This document shows, piece by piece, positions 51,759 to 63,288 of a stretch of 64,000 bases of DNA (its first letter is position 1; each line of letters starts with the position of its first letter). A model generated the notes under the pieces. It saw only the letters and a list, made by a program, of their open reading frames with translations, had not been told where the DNA came from and made no database searches. A program made the position numbers and the translations under genes. Origin of the DNA: Punica granatum (lineage: Eukaryota > Streptophyta > Magnoliopsida > Myrtales > Lythraceae); the NCBI RefSeq assembly GCF_007655135.1, contig NC_045130.1:39676605-39740604 (forward strand), in the 5' to 3' direction.

Positions 51759-54700
51759 CTAATAGCCCATCCCTGGCTTCTGAGCATGCCCTCCCTCACC
51801 GGGCAAAATTCCTGCCAGCTTCCTATCGGGCCTCACTTCCTGGAGCATCAACACCACATCCCTCATCGAAGGTCGGTCTGCCGGGTTTGCACTCGTGCAG
51901 AGCAGAGCAATCTTAAGCATCTGTATCATTTCTTCCTTAACTGACAGGCATGAAGATCCGGCATTCTTGTCCAGGATATCATCAACCCCGTTCTTCAACT
52001 TGATCTTGGACCTGATCCACTCAACTATGCTGTTCCCCTCACCGAACTCTGCATCCACTGACCGTCTACCGCTCAACATTTCCATTAACACCACGCCATA
52101 GCTATATATGTCGCTCTTTTCGTCAACTCGAAGTGTATAAGCATATTCTGCAACAATAAGGAAAAAAAAAGGCAGAGTGTCAGGAATATATCTTGCAAAA
52201 AATGGAAAGACATCTGCAAGCATAATTAGGTGTTTAGGCTTAGGAATGAGATGATTCCGTCCTAATTATCTAACTAGTATATGAAGTTAGGGAGGAAGAA
52301 ATGTTCCGAAAATCATGCTGCGACCCATGAGCTTCATTTTATTTTATTTTTACGGTTGCCCGTAACATTTTCATATTGTGCAAGATTATTGCGAGCGAAG
52401 GTAACGACGTTTCCAGAACCAATGTTTTTCTCGGTATTGGCACAGTATCAAAGCAGAAACAATAGGAGCGGAACTCACCAGGCGCTATATAGCCGTAAGA
52501 ACCGGCGATCACAGACATAGATTCGTTGCCCTGTATTAGCTTTGCTACCCCGAAATCTGCCACCCTAGCCTCCATCTCGGCATCCAGCAATATGTTGCTT
52601 GGCTTGACGTCACGGTGCACAATTGCTGGGTTGCAGTCATGATGGAGGTAACAGATGCCTTGGGCCACCCCGAGCGCGATCTTGTACCTTGTGAGCCAGT
52701 CGGCCATCAAATTCTCTGCCTTGTTCTTACCATGCAATAGGTCGTCGAGGTTCCCATTTGGCATGTACTCGTACAGCAGCATTGTGCACTCTCTGTTGCT
52801 GCAGCATCCCAATAGTCTCACTATGTTCCTATGCTTAACATTTCCTAACACATCGACTTCAGCTAGAACGCCTCTCCTCCGTCTGATGTGATCCTTCTGC
52901 TTTCCCCCCAGCTTCTTCACAGCAATGGCATCGCCACCGGGTATCTCAGCCCGGTAGACCGTCCCTGAGGACCCCATCCCGATGACCTTCTCGCTGATCG
53001 ACAGACACTCGAGGAGCTCATCAACCGTGAAGTTCAGCCTCTGGAATGCAATCAATTTCCAGGGGCCAGGCCCCTGTGCTTCATTCATATTAAATCGATT
53101 CCTATAATTCACATGGAGATACCTGCTTCCTGCGATTAGAACGAACAGGCCCACTGCGAAGGCAGCCGCCACTATCCACACTATCGCCCCAGTGGTTCGC
53201 CTTGGCCTTTGGTCTCTGGCAGAGTCAGCAGCCTCACACAGCTTACCCAGCGGGGCCCCACAGAGGCCTTCGTTTCCAAGAAATGAAGACGGTTGGAAAT
53301 GCCTGAAGACCTCACTGGCAGAAGGGATAGGTCCAGTGAGCAGATTAAACGACACATTAAATCCACGCAGAGTGTCACAATTGTCAAAACTCGGAGGGAT
53401 CGTGCCAGAGAGAGAGTTGTACGACAGGTCGATGTCGGCGATCTCAGGGAGTTCCGATATCTCTGCTGGGATATTCCCTGTGAGCAAATTCCCGCTTATG
53501 TTCATGCAGACGAGCCTCTGGCAACGGGAAATGCTCGACGGGACCGTTCCATTGAACGAATTCCCGCCCAACTCCATTACATAAATGCTGCGACACGCGG
53601 CGAAATCTGGAATTTGCCCGATAATGTTCGAGGAGGCTGCAGAGAAGATCTGGAGACTCGGTGCACTCCACAAGTTGCCAGGCAGTTTGCATTGAAACGA
53701 ATTGTGGGATATGTTTAAATACTGCAGGGCCGGAGCAGTGCCAAGATCATCGGGGATCGGGCCGGTGAGGTTGTTCTGGCTCAAGTCCATGTAGGTTAAG
53801 CTCGGCAACGATGCGAGCCTGCGAGGAATCGAGCCGCTGAGCATGTTGTTTTGTGCCCGAAGCCGGTAAAGGGACGTGCAGCCGGTGAGAGAGCGTGGAA
53901 GCTCGCCTGTGAATTTGTTGGAGAACAGGATCAGCTTCTCCAGCTTGTTTCCAACGCAGAGATTTGGTGGGACCGATCCCGTGAGCAAGTTCGAGGATAC
54001 GTCGAGTTTTGACAGCTTCCCGTTTGAGCCAAGCCTGGCTGGCAAATTCCCGGTAAGAGAGTTCTCCCAGAGCTGAAGAATGGCAAGGCTTTTCATCTCT
54101 GAGATTGATTCCGGGATTTCGCCAGTGAGATTGTTGAACATTAAATTCAATAAGGTGAGTTCGTTCAATGAACCTAACTCCTCTGGTAGTGGTCCTGAGA
54201 TTTGATTCATCGATAGATCAGCAGTCTGAAGAGCTACCAAGCTTCCAAAACTTGAAGGTATCGGTCCTGAGATGCTGTTCTGGTAGACGAGGAGCGTTTC
54301 CAACTTGGTCAAGTTCCCAAACTCCGGTGGGATTGGGCCCGAGAGGTTGCCCATCACTATGTCCAGGTATCTGAGGTTCTCTAAGGCCCCGAGCTCACTT
54401 GGAATTCCGCCGGAATATCGATTGTACCCAATCTCGAGGTGCTGGAGTTGTGTCAACTGGCCTAACTGGGGCGGAATGGGGCCCGTCAAGTTATTCCCAT
54501 TCAAGTACAGAGATTTCAATCTCAAAAAATTGCCGTATTCCGCAGGGATCTCACCCCCGAAGAAGCTGCCGCCCAGGTTGAGGTACTGGAGGTGCTGGAG
54601 CTCGGAGAATTCCTTTGGGAGTGAACCGGTGAAGTTGTTGCTGTACGCGTTGAAGACCCTGAGCAGCTTGAGCTTGGAAACTCCGGGAGGGAATGTGGAG

Positions 54701-55146
54701 ATGAATGAGTTGTGGTTCATGTCGATGGTTCGGAGATTCGTAAGCTCGAACATTGCTCCTTGGAGGGGTCCGCTGAAGGAGTTGTTGCTGAGGTTGAGGT
54801 GCTGGAGGCCCGTCAGGAAACGAATCTCGGGCGGGATGCTTCCCGAGAGGTTGCGGTGGGAGAGGTTGAGGGATGTGATCAGGGCGGTCGCCGGATCACA
54901 CTTGACACCAGACCAGGAGCACCATTCTGGATTCTCTAAACTGGGCTTGGAGAAGGCAGGCAATGGCTCCCAGTCGCGGAAGGTTGAGTGAGGGTCCGTG
55001 AGAGCAGACTTGATGGAGAGCAGGGAGATGAGCTGCAGCGGAAGAGAGGCTGAGAGGACAGGGGACGAGCAATGCAATGCTAGGAGGAGGATGATGAGGA
55101 GGAAGAAGAAGAAGAAGAAGAAGAAGGGACTGCTTGAAGCTTTCAT
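51759..55146 (-). CDS. LRR receptor-like kinase of the TDR/PXY type
   Basis: Two exons, 55146-52479 and 52147-51759, join in frame (G|AA, Glu) to 1018 residues; Arabidopsis TDR/PXY is about 1041 with a comparable kinase. The order is: hydrophobic signal peptide (1 to about 33) with a run of about eight Phe, N-terminal cap with WCSWSGVKC, about twenty leucine-rich repeats, transmembrane helix at about 650-675, and a kinase domain from about 712. The kinase has the GMGSSG loop, IAVKK lysine near 742, HRDVKPSN near 844, DFGVAK near 864 and the GSYGYIAPEYAYT activation segment, so it is an active RD-type kinase. In Arabidopsis TDR binds the CLE41/44 (TDIF) peptide and maintains vascular cambium. 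Lineage-specific co-orthologs PXL1/PXL2 are an alternative, but the SMC6-C2H2-TDR neighbourhood favours TDR itself. The intron sits in the activation segment, at the APE glutamate codon. Confidence 0.9.
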
Positions 55147-56106
55147 GGTGTATTTTTGTTTGTTTTTGCATGTAAAATTTTGAGAATTTGATTTTGGGGT
55201 TTAAGAGGTGAAGTGGAGGGTAAATTTAAGGGCAGGAAGTATATTATGGAGGTTTGGGTTATCCGATGATGATAACATCACAAGACATGTTTTGTTTGGG
55301 AAAGGAGGGAGAGGGGAGGGTGTTTTTTCATGCTTCCATTATATTGTCATTTGCTTTCCCTTGTTTTCAATTAGTTTTTGCCTTTCTTTTTCTTTTTTTT
55401 TTTTCCCCGATTGCTGGCGTGAACGGAAGCAATTGAAACCGCCAGGACCCTACTCCTACAGTTACTAGTGTGATTAGGTTCTCGTGATGGATGTCGAAGC
55501 ACTGTCGCCGCTGTATCTTTCCGGAGCCGAGATCTAGTGGAATAGTGGCCGGAGCGAGATAGAGAACACACACAAGATACAGGACTTCTCCGGTTCTCTC
55601 ATAAATCAACCTTATCGGCATTCATTTATAACGATCTTGAAAGGGTAACGAATAAGAATAAGTTTCGGAATAAATATATAATTTTTGAAGAATGGGGTCT
55701 CAATTATAGGATATGTATAAGCCGCCAGAGACACAATGTTCAGATCATGCGATGGGTGAGACCCGCCATAGCAGTAACATGTCCGAGATAGAAAAAGAAT
55801 TACCCTAGACACACTTCTCCAAGACTTGCTATGATCTCAATTCACATTCCCGATCTAAAAATACAAGAATCTCAGGACTTTTTTAAGTCAGCTTGAAAAA
55901 GGATTTGCGTTGACTATTACAATCTACTTTTCTAAGATAGAATATACGGAAAATTCTAAACGGTTTATAGTTCTATCAACCGATATGCCACTCGTAGTTC
56001 TATAAAATGACAATATCTGCAAAACTTCAAAATCCTGTACCTCAGGCTCTACGTAGAAATAGATTTTCGAAACTTTGTATCAACTGAAGTTCAAGGATAC
56101 ATTGTG

Positions 56107-56108
<2 letters not shown>

Positions 56109-56159
<51 letters not shown>
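56109..56159. repeat. TC/TG microsatellite
   Basis: About 21 TC units followed by about four TG units, roughly 1 kb upstream of the receptor kinase start. Confidence 0.85.
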
Positions 56160-57384
56160 TGGGGTGGTTTTTATCTTTTACCCGAATTTCATGCGATACT
56201 TCTGAATTTCTTTCTTCTGCGAGAAACTTCTGCCTTTTTTTAACCCATCATTTCCTCATGTTCCCCCTTACCTTTGGCCAACATATTGATAACAACAAGC
56301 AAGCCACTATTAAAAACTGGCACCCGTTGGTCTCCGGATCCTAGAAAGTAAGTTCCCGTCACTCTCCCAAGTCCCAACTTAATTGTTCCTCTTGAAAAAA
56401 ACAAAAAAAAAAAAACTTTAGGAATAGGAAGCCCCTAAAGTCCCGTGCCGGACCATCCATGCAGCGTCACAGCCGCTGGATGTGGGGGATATGTAGCACG
56501 GGGCTGTCCTCCTATCCATCGATTGACTCAGCCAGGATCGTAAGTTAAATTTTCCATAGGGAGAAATCAGGAGTTTCCATGAAGAAATTCCATGGCAGTA
56601 CAGAGTAAAAAGATTAGGTACATGGACCAGTCACTAGTGACTATGCTGTACTAGCCCATATGAGGACCGTGGACTACCATATATATTCAACAAAATCGAC
56701 AACTTTCAGCTTATAATTGCCACGAAATGTAGTGGCTCTTAGAACTGCGATTCTAAAGAGTTGAATTCAAGTTGTTAACTTCACTTATGCTATGGAAGTG
56801 AAAGAAAATACACCCATCACGAGAAAAGAGAATGCAGTACAATTGCATATGCTTTTTACTAGGGAATAAAGTAATTCCAAATCCGATTATTGCCGATGAT
56901 ATTACATGTACCTCTTTATTTAAATTTCTATTTTCTTATACTAATCTTATCAACCTCCCTTCTACCCTCTATATATATATATATATATATATATACACCT
57001 GGTTACTGGAATTAAACTAATATCATTAGGGGGGACGTGGAAGTGGATGTTGAGTATCAATAATGATTATCAATGCACCATCATGATGTGCATTAACTCG
57101 ATGATCTGCTGGGATTAATTCCAAATGGCTCTAACCTTTAAGCTGATGAGAATCATTAATGATATGCAAACATCATTTTGATAGCATACCTACCTTATCG
57201 ATTAGGCTGTAGGATTCATTTTAAAGGTTCACTGTTAAATGTGTAGACTTTAAGAGACATCAAATTCAAGTACGTAGTAGTAATCTTACTACAGATGTTA
57301 AGAATCAAATCACGATTAAACAGAATATGCACGTAGAATATAGTAAAAATAAAAATAGAAATAAAAGTAGAAGATGGTTTAAAA

Positions 57385-57411
57385 AAAGAAAGAAAGAAAG
57401 AAAGAAAGAAA
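57385..57411. repeat. GAAA tetranucleotide microsatellite
   Basis: About six GAAA units in the spacer upstream of the receptor kinase. Confidence 0.8.
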
Positions 57412-60400
57412 GGCTAGAGCACAATCATCTCCAGATCCTCTTCATTTTATCTAAATAAATATGGAAACGTGCTTATATACTTCCATCTATCTTCTTTATA
57501 AATCGTAATTCGCAGTTAATTGCGTAAATAATTACCCGCAGCATGTCTTAACAAAAAGCAATTCCCCATGGAACTTTTTTATTGCTGATTTGTTGTGCCC
57601 ACCTAATTAAGCTGACCATTACTTCCGAGCAGATCATCTTTAATCATTATCTTTTCAAAAAAAATTAGGAAATGGGATTTTGAGCATTGTGGGACTATAC
57701 GAACATGGGTTGTCGTCCGAGAATCAAAAGCTTTTTTATTTCGAGTCACCGAGAAATTGTAAATTCTATCAACATAATCAAGTTCAAGACATTGACGCGG
57801 ACAATGGGAGCAAAATTTTCGGCACAAGAGATATCTGAAAGCAAGACTGTCTTCTTCTTCCATAGTATGCCATTAGAATTCAAGGAAGGATATGTGTATA
57901 TGTAGTATCGGGCTCATAAGAAGTAAGAGGGCTCGGCATAAATCTCCATATATGGTAGGTCGTCGTCTGGTTTCGGTGATGAATATATACATATATTTAT
58001 ATATATGTGTGTGTTGTATAAGGATCGATAATTATGGGTTGTTGGAAGGGGTTGGGGCCCCGCAGACGGTGGGCCTTGCTCTGTCTCCTTAATTCGCGCA
58101 GCTGAGCTGAGCTGAGCCGAGCCCACAACCTCGAATGTCTTTTCTATCCTTCATAAGCTTAATAATCAGTTTAGATCATTTAGCTTAATTAGCAGCTTAA
58201 TAATATAAGAATTAATATGGCCCCGTCCCGTCCCAATACAATTCTCCTAATTACCTTACCTTATACTCCATGAACAATGAAAAAGCGGCCAGCCCACGCC
58301 ATTCTCTGTCATTGTCTGTCTCTGTCTCTCCTTCCCTCGCATGCGCGACGGTCGTGTCCCACCAAACGCAACACACAAACCACAGAAGGACAAAAAAAGA
58401 AGAAGGAATAATTTAAGAAAAAGAGGGCATAATTTGTGTGCAAGTTTTTCATGATAAGGAATGATGGGTTTTGGTGGATTTTTTTTTTCTCAATCCGCCA
58501 TAAGACTTGCTTTCTTCCCTTTCGTCTTCTTTCTCTTTTTTCTCCTTATCTTACTTTGAATCCATTTTATTGAGTCTAGAGCCCGAAGACTAGCCGATAA
58601 TGACCAAAAAGAACCAACTATATCGCGACATGTCAAGTCAATATTAAGTTTAAAACCCGAAAACGAGATCACTGTTTCTAAGAAACATGAAGCAGATAGA
58701 TATTGTAATACCAAACACCTCTTCGAATGAGATTTTCAATTTGCCCTAATACATGGCCCAAAAAAGAAAAAATTCCCTAAATATCAACCCTCAAAATTTG
58801 GGATCACATTTGACTTTTCTTTTTCGTTCTTCGAATTACAGGAAAAGTCTATGAGTTTAGTTTAATAAAATAGAATTTCTAATCTATATCTATATAAGAT
58901 AATAAAAGCTGGGACGTGACATAGGGAAGCGTCACGTAAGAGGAATGTGTGAGCAATCAATGCCTTACCCAATAGGGTTGGCTTTTTATGTATTTATAAC
59001 CTCAGAATTACAAGGTAAATTTATATATATGGTATGTGTATCTCGTAACCAAGGTAGGAATCCCGAAATATATTCTAATAGAATGAAGCTTTTCGTCGCG
59101 TTACCTTTTATATTCCACTATTAGAAATGTGATAAATGACGAAATGTAGTATTGTCATCTCGAATTTGAAATCGAAAAGACATGTACTCATGGAAGATAA
59201 TAAGACTACAATATAATAAATTAGCTAAATCGAATAATATTATATTATAATTCTCTGGCTAAAATCTCTTCCAAGAGAAATGAATACTATTGTGATGTTG
59301 AGTATAATTGCTCCGATACGGGCAAGGCAAGTGAATTGCACTATAAATATAACTTAGTCATTCTTTACGATTATGGGAACAATTTCATCAATCGATTGAG
59401 GTCGTATTAGAACTTTTGGTTATAGAACTTTTAAATTGAAAGGGAAAAATAAATGTCTCGCTTAGGCCAAGTATACTTATAAATTTCTTAAATTAAAATA
59501 TTAACATTAATAAGAAAATTCGATTGATCACAGTATACCTATGCGTGGGCCAATTTGTCTAGTAACTAATAAATGGGCACGAGTCATACTACGAGAATCG
59601 AAACTGAAACATTTTAGTTATTAAGTGAGAGTATACATCACTGTACTATACCTTTTCCTTATGGACACTTAACTTTAGGATACGGTTTCTAAGAAAATGA
59701 TAAAATATGTAATTAGATGGATTTTTTTTCGGTGGATGTGATTAGATGGATATTACACATATGATGAGTCATTCAAGATAAAATAAGATTATTGGCTTAT
59801 GTGCGTGTATATATATTTGATAATATTATTGGCTTATATAGAGGGTGCATTTATCACTATTTAAAAGGAAAATGTTGGCATCGAATAATATCGATTAAAT
59901 AAACTTACTTTTATATTTCATTGCATTAGACCCATGTGCGTTCCTTGTAACCGAAAAAAAAAATTACTTTTGTATTAGATCCATGAATTTCCCTTTTAAG
60001 TGAAAATATAAAAAATAAACTTAACTTTTTATATGAACAATAAAAATTTTCAACTATTAACTTCAAATTTTAAATAATAATGTCTAATAAATTAGACTTA
60101 TATTCAATAATTTAGCAACAATTTTTTAAAAATAATATTTTGTGATATTTTTACAGTCAAAATTCAACTTTTAAATTATTTATTTATGAGCATAATTTCT
60201 TAAAATTAATATCTATATATTATGAAAATCTTTTATAGGCTCATTTGATTATTTAAAAATTATATTATCTAGCGAAAATTTTGCTAATAACCTTGTATTG
60301 CATATTTATCTATCACAAATATATACCGTTTAATTAGATATACTAATTTTTTTTGTAAAATTTTTATAGTGTTTTTTTTGGAGATTCATGATTTCGTATT

Positions 60401-60639
60401 TAAAGACGAGCTTACTATTTATATAACTGCTGAAAGCGGCAACTAGAAAAAAACAAAACTAGCTGATGAACGGTCTTCATAGATATCTCTGTCTCTATCT
60501 GTGGCACTGTTCTCTCAATTTGTCTGCTTCTTCCATCAGAGTAATGAGCGAAAAAAGAAAAAAGAAAAAAAGTCTGTTTCTTCCCTCACTTATAAATTGC
60601 TACGACTGCTCTTAATTACTAACACATCAACAGACAACA

Positions 60640-60668
60640 CCCCCCCCCCCCCCCCCCCCCCCCCCCCC
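60640..60668. repeat. Poly-C tract, about 29 nt
   Basis: An uninterrupted run of C in the spacer, comparable to the tract at 15953. Confidence 0.8.
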
Positions 60669-61226
60669 ACGTTCTGACCTACGCCCAACATTTACATTTA
60701 TATAAACATAGATATTCTCTCTTGAAATTTTTTTGGGTGAATATTCTCTCTTGTAATTTCTTCATCAAATCAAGAGCAGCCTAAAAGCTGATTAATAAGT
60801 AGCTTATTAGCCATTGATTTTTCATTGATTGGCTCGATCGAAGTTGGTTGAGTTTACTATTGGGTGCACATTTTTATCAACATCCCCTCATTGATTTGCG
60901 AGAGCTGCTTTTGGGCAATATTGTTGATACTACTTATCTTACTCTCTTACTCTCTTGCGCTCTTTAAATTTATTTTTACTTTTGTAACAGTTTCATCCAC
61001 TTTTTTTTTTTGGTTGAATTGTCCCCGCTTTTCAAATGAAATGAAAGATATAAAGAGGAGACATTGCTGTTGGCATATAATTTCCAATTAGTATTTTTTG
61101 ACCAGAACTACACACACACACACATATATATATATTAATTCGGGTCTCCGGTCGACATTGACTTTGAATTTCACGTTGAATGTTGCACTCTCTTATTTGA
61201 CTAGAACTTTCCATTTACTTCCATGA

Positions 61227-61322
61227 TATATATATATGGTCTTGCAAATCATTAAGGTTTTGAAATATGACCTATATATATATATGGTCTTGCAAATCAT
61301 TAAGGTTTTGAAATATGACCTC
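61227..61322. repeat. Two-copy 48-bp tandem duplication
   Basis: Two near-identical 48-bp units, each containing ggtcttgcaaatcattaagg, follow directly one after another. The ggtcttgc core is at 61238 and 61286. Confidence 0.85.
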
Positions 61323-61519
61323 TATATATATATTGGCATGTGATAGGGTATACCATTATCAAATCTGTTCGAGCCACATGACCCTAAATTCACAAGCCTT
61401 TAACGAAGACATTGGATTCCATACTCGCCGAACCAACATAGAACCTTACGTCCCAATCACCCGGGAACTCGTTGTCGTCTCGCACCATGCTTGGAGGGCT
61501 CACCGAGCTTCTCCCAAAG

Positions 61520-61558
61520 GGCTCGTTGAGCCTTTTGCCGTGGAAGGCTCAACGAGCC
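61520..61558. repeat. Perfect 15-bp inverted repeat with 9-nt loop
   Basis: Arm ggctcgttgagcctt at 61520-61534 pairs exactly with aaggctcaacgagcc at 61544-61558. It lies 20 bases before the 5' LTR. Confidence 0.85.
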
Positions 61559-61577
61559 TCTATATGGTCCTGCAATA

Positions 61578-62299
61578 TGCTGAATATGTATTCATAATGG
61601 GCCGCTTAGAGGATATATATAAGAATACACTCTAAGTATAAGCGGCTGCTAGGAGAGAATAAATGATTACACTCCAAGCACAGATGACTACTTGGAAAAT
61701 ATGAGTGGCTTCGCGAGAGGTGTAAACAACAATGGAATGCCTCGAGGAGCTCGGTGAATCTACAAAGACTCGGCGAACCTAAGGGACTCAACGAAGCAAC
61801 CCATCAAGCTTGGGCCAAACCAGCTCGCCCATCTAACCTAGGAGACCTGGTGAACCTCCTCTTATGTCCCATCAAACCAATTGAACGAGCTCTCGAAACC
61901 TAGGCTTGGTTCAAGTCTTATGTGGCGAGCCTCTCGGAACCAGCAATCCTTATGGCCCTAGCCCGACCCGCACGCGACGAACCTCCTGGACCCGACGAAC
62001 CTAAGGGACTCGGCAGACCTAGGGGACTTGGCATGCTTGGTAAACTCAGCAAAGCTTCTCAAGGGATTCGAGCGACTTATATTATGTTATTCGCCTAGGC
62101 CCAGTGAGCCTCAAGAAACATATCCATAGCCCATTAGTAGTTTGTTAAGTATAACACTCCCCTTATAATATCAATTCAGGACAGATAAAAAGGAGGCGGA
62201 TTCTCCCCCTATACACTCTCAAGCATTGCTACTCATTTCTCTCTATCTCTCCCCCATAGCTCTAACTTGAGCATCGGAGGGGTTCCTTGGGAGCAACTC
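61578..62299 (+). repeat. 5' LTR (minimum extent)
   Basis: Pairs with the copy at 63289-64000. The 3' border is unknown because the partner is cut at the window edge; the LTR may extend to about 62330. It carries many short motifs of the gagcct/aacctaggggactcgg type. Confidence 0.75.
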
Positions 62300-62319
62300 C
62301 CGAGCCCCCTGCTAACCCA

Positions 62320-63200
62320 TGTTTGTGATCAATGCCCCTCGACGTCCAAATTGAGGGTTGACGCCCCTCGATGTCGAACTTGAGGGTCGATGCACCTCGA
62401 TGTTCGACTTTAGGGTTGACGTCTCCAATGTCGAACTTGAGGTCGACGCCTCTAAATGTCAAACTTGAGGCTTGATGCCCCCAAAGTCGAACTTAAGGGT
62501 TGGCGCCCCTTGATGTCCGCATCAGGGCTCGACGCCCCCCAACGTCGAATTTGAGGGTCGACATCCCACTTGAGGCTCAATGGTCCCAAGGTCGGACTTG
62601 AGGGTCGACGCCCCTTAACGTCAACATTAGGGCTCGACGACCCCTAAGGTCGAACTTAAAGGTCGACGCCCTACTTGAGGTTCGATAGCCCCAAGGTCGA
62701 ACTTAAGGGTCGACATCCCCTCAATGTCAACATTAGGCCTCGACGCCCCCACAACGTCAACATCGAGGCTCGACGCCTCTAAACATCGAATTTGAGGGTC
62801 GATGCACCTCAACATCCGACTTGAGGCTCGACGTCCCCAATGTCGAACTTGAGGGTCGACGCCCCTCGATGTCCAACTTGAGGCTCGACTCCCTCAACAT
62901 TGAACTTAAGGATTGGTGCGCCTTGATGTTCACATCAGGGCTCAACGCCCCCTAATGTCGAACTTGAGTGTTGACACCCTCGACGTCTAACTTGAGGCTC
63001 GACACCGTCAACATAGAACTTCAGTGTCGACGACCTCGATGTTCAACTCAAGGCTCAACGCCCCCAACGTAGAACTTGAGTGTCAATGCCCCTTGAAGTA
63101 AGTATTGGGGCTTAACGCACCCCAACGTCGAACTTAAGGGTCGGTGTCCCTCGATGTCCGACTTGAGGTCGACACCTTTCGATGCCCAAGTCTTAGGCAA
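62320..63200. repeat. Minisatellite, roughly 30-bp degenerate units
   Basis: About 28 tandem units built around ttgagggtcgacgcccct and cgatgtcgaac. Many units contain the palindrome GTCGAC. Alternating unit types (ttgaggg versus ttgaggc) suggest a higher-order period near 60 bp. Open frames across it are by-products of the repeat. Confidence 0.8.
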
Positions 63201-63288
63201 CCTACTCCATCACGCGTAGTCCCTTCACGGTCTCGGACATAACTCAATCCCTGGCAATGATTGCCATTACAGGGAAGTGGGGGGCTAG

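Larger units (their letters stand above)
55147..61226. other. Large gene-free spacer upstream of the receptor kinase
   Basis: About 6 kb of mostly AT-rich sequence, including the kinase promoter. It holds microsatellites (TC at 56109-56151, TA near 56969-56993, GAAA at 57385-57411), a poly-C tract at 60640 and small inverted repeats (56415-56502, 58914-58937). The longest open frames are 60-86 codons and none matches a known family. Confidence 0.55.

Noticed and set aside
53192..54991. Long plus-strand open frames opposite the receptor kinase, up to 228 codons
   Set aside because: They mirror the leucine-rich repeat codons of the real gene on the other strand and match no family.
58914..58937. 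ACGTGAC/GTCACGT inverted pair, an ABRE-like motif
   Set aside because: Short, far from any gene in the window, and likely by chance.
62262..62945. Minus-strand open frames of 62-66 codons in the minisatellite
   Set aside because: They follow from the repeat period and contain only repeat-derived residues.
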